Below are positions 5,961 through 10,149 of a DNA stretch of 10,149 nt, one piece after another. The notes beneath the pieces are model-generated. The model saw only the letters and a program-made list of their open reading frames with translations, was not told the DNA's origin and searched no databases. Every line of letters begins with the position of its first letter. Within the stretch, counting starts at the first letter, position 1. Source of the stretch: Clostridia bacterium (GTDB lineage: Bacteria > Bacillota > Clostridia > Peptostreptococcales > Anaerovoracaceae); assembly GCA_024403005.1 (NCBI GenBank), contig JAKSSQ010000051.1, forward strand, positions 1-10,149, in the 5' to 3' direction. A program made the position numbers and the translations under genes.

Positions 5961-5969
5961 TGCTATACT
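5961..5969 (+). promoter_or_regulatory. Extended -10 promoter of the salvage operon
   Basis: TGCTATACT fits TGnTATAAT with one change. The -35 position (5941-5946, TTACAT) is weak. A start near 5976 leaves a leader of about 33 bases before ATG 6009, with GAGGTG (5999-6004) as ribosome binding site. It sits about 30 bases from the -35 box of the divergent promoter, so one regulator could control both. Confidence 0.65.
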
Positions 5970-6008
5970 AATAAACTAGATAAATATTGCACATTTGAGA
6001 GGTGAAAT

Positions 6009-6845
6009 ATGCAGTTTACTTACGAATATTACAAGACAAGTGCAGATTATATAAAGGGCATAATCGGCGATTTTCAGCCGGAAATCGGCCTTATTCTGGG
6101 CTCCGGTCTGGGCGGATACGTGGACAGAATCGAAGACCCCATCGTTATTCCTTATAAGGACATCCCCAATTTCCTTATAAGCACAGCTCCCGGCCACGAA
6201 GGAAAGCTCCTCTTCGGCACAGTTGACGGCCGCAAGGTCATGTGCATGGCAGGCAGATTCCACTCCTACGAAGGCTACGAATTCGAGCAGCTTACGATTC
6301 CCGTAAGAGTCATGAAGATTATCGGAATCAAGATGTTAATCGTTACAAACGCTGCAGGCGCAATCAACAAGAGCTACAATGTCGGCGACGTAATGATCAT
6401 TAAGGACCACATTAAGCTCACAGGTGCTTCCCCCATGAGAGGCCCCAACATCGACGAATTCGGCCCCAGATTTTTCGATATTACAAACATGTACAACAAA
6501 GACCTTAGAAAACTTGCAGTTGCATGCGCAGAAGGCAGCGGCCTTACAATTCACGAAGGCAACTACTTCTTCTTTACAGGCCCCCAGTTCGAAACTCCTG
6601 CAGAAATCATTGCAGCGAGAACTCTCGGCGGCGACGCAGCAGGCATGTCTACAGTAACGGAAGCTCTTACAGCTGCACACTGCGGCATTCCCGTACTCGG
6701 CCTGAGCCTCATGACCAACATGGCTGCCGGCGTTCTGGACCAGCCCTTAAGCGGCGAAGAAGTTAACGAAGCAGCAGCTAAGGTTGCACCGCTTCTTGAA
6801 AAGTATTTCACAAAAATTATGCAGAATCTGCCGAAAGAAATCTAA
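6009..6845 (+). CDS. punA: Purine-nucleoside phosphorylase (trimeric PNP-I type)
   Basis: The protein splits purine nucleosides with phosphate into a free base and ribose 1-phosphate in the cytosol. At 278 residues it has the normal length for trimeric PNP. Visible motifs are GSGLG (31-35, phosphate loop), GHEG with H63, RFHSYEG (83-89) with H85, TNAAG (113-117), GPQFETPAE (191-199), GMSTVTEA (212-219) and the N237 region (LMTNMAAG). E195 and N237 align with human PNP Glu201 and Asn243, which contact 6-oxopurines, so inosine-type rather than adenosine-type substrates are expected. That fits its neighbour: the deaminase 13 bases downstream would turn adenosine analogues into inosine analogues. 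It is the first gene of the operon. The symbol follows Bacillus usage; a role restricted to 5'-modified inosines cannot be excluded. Confidence 0.95.
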   Translation: MQFTYEYYKTSADYIKGIIGDFQPEIGLILGSGLGGYVDRIEDPIVIPYKDIPNFLISTAPGHEGKLLFGTVDGRKVMCMAGRFHSYEGYEFEQLTIPVRVMKIIGIKMLIVTNAAGAINKSYNVGDVMIIKDHIKLTGASPMRGPNIDEFGPRFFDITNMYNKDLRKLAVACAEGSGLTIHEGNYFFFTGPQFETPAEIIAARTLGGDAAGMSTVTEALTAAHCGIPVLGLSLMTNMAAGVLDQPLSGEEVNEAAAKVAPLLEKYFTKIMQNLPKEI

Positions 6846-6858
6846 AACGGAGATTTAA

Positions 6859-8172
6859 ATGAGTATGTTATTCAAAAACTGCATTGTGCTCACGCGGAGC
6901 GAAAACGGTGAATACAATGCATTAAAAGACGCATATCTGGGCGTAAAAGGCAAGGTTATAAGCTATATCGGCCAGAGTGAGCCAACGGAAAAGTACGAAG
7001 AAGTTAAGGACATGGGCGGTGCGCTCCTTATGCCCGGCCTTGTAAACGCTCACGGCCACGCAGCCATGACTCTCGTTAGAGGCGTAGGCAGCGACCTTAA
7101 CCTCCAGGACTGGCTTTTCGGACGCATCATGCCCATCGAAGACAAGATGAGCCCGGAAGACGTGGTTCTCGGAACCCAGCTTGCAATGCTGGAAATGCTT
7201 AAGACCGGCACCACAACTTATGCGGACATGTATTCTTTCCCCATAGAAGTTGCTCAGTGCACGGCAGAAGCAGGCATGAAGCTTAACGTCTGCAGACCTC
7301 TCGTATGCTTCGACCCGGAAATGGAAGGGGACGACTGCGACAGAATTAAGGAAACTCCCGAATACTACAAGGCCATGAACGGCCTGGGAGACGGTCTGGT
7401 TCTTGCGGATTTCTGCATGCATTCCGAATACCTTACAACCGAAAAGACCGTAAAGCGCTATGCAGAGCTGGCGCAGGAATACAATGCGCGCTTCCAGGTG
7501 CACGTTTCCGAAACTAAGAAGGAACACGACGAATGCATCCAGCGCCACGGGCTCACGCCTATGGCTTACTTCGAAAAGCTGGGAGTTTTAAAGCAGCCTG
7601 TCTATGCAGCTCACTGCGTATGGCTGAGCCCGGAAGACATGGAAATTGCAAGGGCTAACGGCGTTACCATGGTTCACAACCCGACCAGCAACTTAAAGCT
7701 GGGCAGCGGCTTTGCACCGATTCCCAGGGCTCTGGACATGGGCATTAACGTTGCTCTCGGCACCGACGGCTGCGCAAGCAACAACAACCTTAACATGTGG
7801 GAGGAAATGCACCTTGCGGCCATTATGCACAAGGGCTACACCGGTGACCCAACCATCGTTAAGCCGGCTCAGGTGCTCGACATGGCTACAGTAAACGCTG
7901 CAAAGGCCATGGGAAGACCCGACACAGGCGTTTTAAAGGTCGGAAACAGGGCCGACATTATCGCTGTGGACATGGACGCACCCCACATGATCCCTGCTGT
8001 GGACATTCCTTCGCTCCTCGTGTACAGCGCGCAGGGCAGCGACGTAAAAATGGCCATGGTTGACGGTAAGATATTATACGTAAACAATGAGTTTTTAACT
8101 TTAGACAAGGAAAAAATCGTATATAATTTTAAGAAAAACGTAGAAAAACTGCTGGCAGGCGAAAGGATTTAA
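6859..8172 (+). CDS. mtaD: 5'-methylthioadenosine/S-adenosylhomocysteine deaminase family
   Basis: The 437-residue amidohydrolase has all expected metal and catalytic residues: H65 and H67 in NAHGH, H188 (MHSEY), H215 and E218 in VHVSE, H252 (AAHC) and D303 (GTDG). The NPTSNLKLGSG segment (274-284) is also typical. The family (SsnA/MtaD/DadD group) deaminates 5'-methylthioadenosine, S-adenosylhomocysteine, 5'-deoxyadenosine or adenosine to the inosine analogue and releases ammonia. The substrate preference within that set cannot be decided from sequence. GGAG lies six bases before the ATG. The product would feed the phosphorylase encoded just upstream. Unlike the amidohydrolase-like protein on the opposite strand, it looks fully active. 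Confidence 0.93.
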   Translation: MSMLFKNCIVLTRSENGEYNALKDAYLGVKGKVISYIGQSEPTEKYEEVKDMGGALLMPGLVNAHGHAAMTLVRGVGSDLNLQDWLFGRIMPIEDKMSPEDVVLGTQLAMLEMLKTGTTTYADMYSFPIEVAQCTAEAGMKLNVCRPLVCFDPEMEGDDCDRIKETPEYYKAMNGLGDGLVLADFCMHSEYLTTEKTVKRYAELAQEYNARFQVHVSETKKEHDECIQRHGLTPMAYFEKLGVLKQPVYAAHCVWLSPEDMEIARANGVTMVHNPTSNLKLGSGFAPIPRALDMGINVALGTDGCASNNNLNMWEEMHLAAIMHKGYTGDPTIVKPAQVLDMATVNAAKAMGRPDTGVLKVGNRADIIAVDMDAPHMIPAVDIPSLLVYSAQGSDVKMAMVDGKILYVNNEFLTLDKEKIVYNFKKNVEKLLAGERI

Positions 8173-8175
8173 AAA

Positions 8176-9240
8176 ATGGAAAGACAAGATAAAGGCATGG
8201 CCTATATGCTCCAGTACGAAAATATCGCCTGGTTCGAAGACGGAAAGGTTAGAATTCTGGACAGAAGAATCTATCCCAAAGTTGAATTTGTAATCTGCGA
8301 AACCCATCAGGAAGTGGCTCAGGCCATTACCGATATGGTAACCCAGAGCTGCGGACCCTACGTGGCAGCTCCCATGGGCATGGTGCTCGCAGCTTACGAA
8401 TGCAGAGGCAGAAAAGGGGACGAACAGATTGCTTTCCTTAAGAAAGCCGTAGAAACCATCTCCAATGCCCGCCCGACTACCAGAGCGAGAATGCTTAACA
8501 TCTGCACTCAGTGCCTCCTGGCCGGCGAAAAGGCTATCGCTTCCGGCCATGAACCCCTGGATGCAGTCTTCGAAGAAGCCATTGAGCTCAACAACAGACG
8601 CTATGCGAAGATGGCTCAGGTTGCAAACTACCTGGTAGACATGATGCCCAGGCAGGGCAAGATCATGACCCAATGCTTCGCAGAAACCATCCTCGGTACC
8701 ATGTTCCGCGAAATCCACAGAAGAAACATGGATATTAAGGTGTTCTGTGCAGAAACAAGACCCTATTTCCAGGGCGCAAGATTAACATCCACAGTTGCAA
8801 GAGATATGGACATGGACGTAACCCTTATAACCGACAACATGCCTGCTTTCGTAATGCAGAACGAAGGAATTGATGTGTTCACATCCGCAGCCGATGCGAT
8901 TTCCGTAGACGGCCACGTTGTAAACAAGGTTGGTACTTACCAGATCGCAATCGCTGCAAAGTACCACCAGATTCCGTATTTCGTAACAGGCAAGCCCGAT
9001 GTGGACCACCCGACAATCGATACAGTTAAGATCGAAATGCGCGACCCGGACTTCGTGCTGCAGGCCATGGGCGTAAGAACCGCTGCAGAAGGAGTTAAAG
9101 GCTACTATCCCAGCTTTGACATTACGCCTCCCCACCTGGTAAGCGGCGTTGTTACAGATAAAGGTATTTATTCCCCCTACGACCTTCCAAGATACTTTGA
9201 AGGCATGACAGAAGACGAAAAGAAGGAGTTAATGGTTTAA
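8176..9240 (+). CDS. mtnA: MtnA-like sugar 1-phosphate isomerase (eIF2B-related)
   Basis: The 354-residue protein matches the methylthioribose-1-phosphate isomerase family, which converts 5-methylthioribose 1-phosphate to the ribulose 1-phosphate. Visible family features are LDRRIYP (28-34), ARPTT (98-102), C167 in MTQCFAE, TRPYFQGARLTS (194-205), D240 in AADAI, and NKVGT (250-254). Cys167 and Asp240 fit the catalytic Cys/Asp pair. The N-terminal VRGAP motif that contacts the substrate in characterised MtnA reads TQSCGP (56-61) here, so the substrate may differ, for example 5-deoxyribose 1-phosphate. The start is three bases after the deaminase stop, with AAAGGA eight bases before the ATG. 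The position after a nucleoside phosphorylase supports a role on a 5-modified ribose 1-phosphate. The symbol is tentative. Confidence 0.82.
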   Translation: MERQDKGMAYMLQYENIAWFEDGKVRILDRRIYPKVEFVICETHQEVAQAITDMVTQSCGPYVAAPMGMVLAAYECRGRKGDEQIAFLKKAVETISNARPTTRARMLNICTQCLLAGEKAIASGHEPLDAVFEEAIELNNRRYAKMAQVANYLVDMMPRQGKIMTQCFAETILGTMFREIHRRNMDIKVFCAETRPYFQGARLTSTVARDMDMDVTLITDNMPAFVMQNEGIDVFTSAADAISVDGHVVNKVGTYQIAIAAKYHQIPYFVTGKPDVDHPTIDTVKIEMRDPDFVLQAMGVRTAAEGVKGYYPSFDITPPHLVSGVVTDKGIYSPYDLPRYFEGMTEDEKKELMV

Positions 9241-10124
9241 TGAGACTTTATACTATTGAAAAAGACGGAAAGAAAATGGTTTGCGGCGGCTACACAGGCA
9301 TCGAAGGTCTGTGGACAATGGATTGCTACGGACTGAACTACGAATGCATGCTGGACCTCATCGCAAATGCAGATGAAGCTGAAATGGCTCACCTGGAAAA
9401 GAAGCCCGCTTGCCCGCCCACATATTCCATGGACGATGTTAAGATTCTGGCGCCCATCGAACACCCTGTTGGCGACGTTATGTGCCTGGGCGTTAACTAC
9501 TATGCACACCTGGTAGAGTCCTCCAAGGCAGGCCACGTAGACATCGACCAGAACCAGAAGGCTACAGTTTACTTCTCCAAGAGAGTTAACGAAGCAGTAC
9601 CCGACGGCGGAATTATTCCTCCACATCTGGACATCTGCACAGCTCTGGACTACGAAGTTGAACTGGGCGTAATTATCGGTAAAACTGCTACAAAGGTAAG
9701 CAGAGAAGACGCTCTGGACCACGTTTTCGGCTATACTATCATCAACGACGTAAGCGCAAGAAATGTACAGGAAGCTCATAAGCAGTGGTACCGCGGCAAG
9801 AGCCTCGACGGTTTCTGCCCCATGGGCCCCTGCATCGTTACAGCTGCAGAATTCGGCAATCCTTCCGGACACACAGTTGCAAGCTATGTTAACGGCGAAC
9901 GCAGACAGTTCAGCAACACGGAAGTCATGATGCGCGACGTTCCCGGTCTCATTATGGAGCTCTCCGCAGGCACAACTCTTGCAACAGGTACAGTTATCGC
10001 AACAGGTACACCCAGCGGCGTAGGCATGGGCATGGACCCCAAGGGCTACATGCACCCCGGCGACGTTGTAATCTGCGAAATCGAAGGTATCGGCAGAATC
10101 ACCAATACAATTGGACAGGAATAA
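9240..10124 (+). CDS. Fumarylacetoacetate hydrolase (FAH) family protein
   Basis: The 294-residue protein has the FAH-family C-terminal fold: LGVNYYAH (83-90) with H90, the metal ligands E139 and E141 in DYEVELG, D170 in NDVSARN, K187 in GKSLDGF, and TPSGVG (257-262) near the end. The family is Mg- or Mn-dependent and includes acylpyruvate hydrolases, oxaloacetate decarboxylases and tautomerases, and hydratases of aromatic degradation; which reaction applies here is unknown. An N-terminal domain of about 65 residues is also usual. The ATG overlaps the isomerase stop by one base (TAATG), with AAGGAG 11 bases upstream, so translation is probably coupled. In this operon it may act on a keto or enol intermediate made from the isomerase product; that is inference. 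It is complete, with 25 non-coding bases left after the stop. Confidence 0.9.
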   Translation: MRLYTIEKDGKKMVCGGYTGIEGLWTMDCYGLNYECMLDLIANADEAEMAHLEKKPACPPTYSMDDVKILAPIEHPVGDVMCLGVNYYAHLVESSKAGHVDIDQNQKATVYFSKRVNEAVPDGGIIPPHLDICTALDYEVELGVIIGKTATKVSREDALDHVFGYTIINDVSARNVQEAHKQWYRGKSLDGFCPMGPCIVTAAEFGNPSGHTVASYVNGERRQFSNTEVMMRDVPGLIMELSAGTTLATGTVIATGTPSGVGMGMDPKGYMHPGDVVICEIEGIGRITNTIGQE

Positions 10125-10149
10125 CGTAAGCATAACAAAACCCGCTCAG

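Noticed and set aside
8101..8718. 205-codon open frame on the - strand
   Set aside because: It spans the deaminase/isomerase border in antisense, with no promoter or ribosome binding site and no recognisable motif.
9237..10133. 298-codon open frame on the - strand
   Set aside because: It mirrors the FAH-family gene; its translation is cysteine- and valine-rich without motifs, as expected of an antisense shadow.

Overview
The window looks like chromosomal DNA from an anaerobic, low-to-mid GC member of the Bacillota, most likely class Clostridia. The reasons are the AGGAGG-type ribosome binding sites, the TATAAT-type promoters, the tight intrinsic terminators, the ferredoxin-type Fe-S protein and the salvage genes. 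A finer placement cannot be read from the sequence. There is no sign of phage, insertion-sequence transposase, CRISPR or plasmid functions.

Layout. Bases 1-25 show nothing recognisable. A tRNA-Cys (26-99) with its terminator follows. Next are two membrane-protein genes on the + strand: a YczE/DUF6198-type protein (158-808), and a six-helix membrane domain fused to an E2/CAT-fold acyltransferase-like domain (836-2266). The second has an extended -10 box so close to its ATG that its mRNA is probably leaderless. Its terminator hairpin carries, in the loop, the -10 box of the next unit, which encodes a Fe-S protein (2366-3283) and an HD-domain phosphohydrolase (3339-3995).

Between the HD gene and the convergent gene lies a 412-base gene-free stretch (3996-4407) bounded by two terminators. 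It holds the most unusual DNA of the window: eight alternating copies of TTGACCC/GGGTCAA at near-perfect helical spacing, then two hairpin modules that share the same TACCCGTCCCC tail.

On the - strand (5811-4408) is an amidohydrolase-fold protein that has apparently lost its metal-binding residues. It is transcribed away from a four-gene + strand operon, 6009-10124: purine nucleoside phosphorylase, MTA/SAH-type deaminase, an MtnA-like sugar-phosphate isomerase and a fumarylacetoacetate-hydrolase-family protein. Gene spacing in the operon is 13, 3 and -1 bases.

How the genes may work together. The first three operon enzymes form a logical chain for deaminase-first salvage of 5'-methylthioadenosine, S-adenosylhomocysteine or 5'-deoxyadenosine: deamination to the inosine analogue, phosphorolysis to hypoxanthine and a 5-modified ribose 1-phosphate, then isomerisation to the ribulose 1-phosphate. 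No mtnK, mtnB, mtnD or class II aldolase is present here. The FAH-family enzyme stands where a downstream step would be expected, and its substrate is unknown. The last bases (10125-10149) are a non-coding tail that is cut off by the window end.
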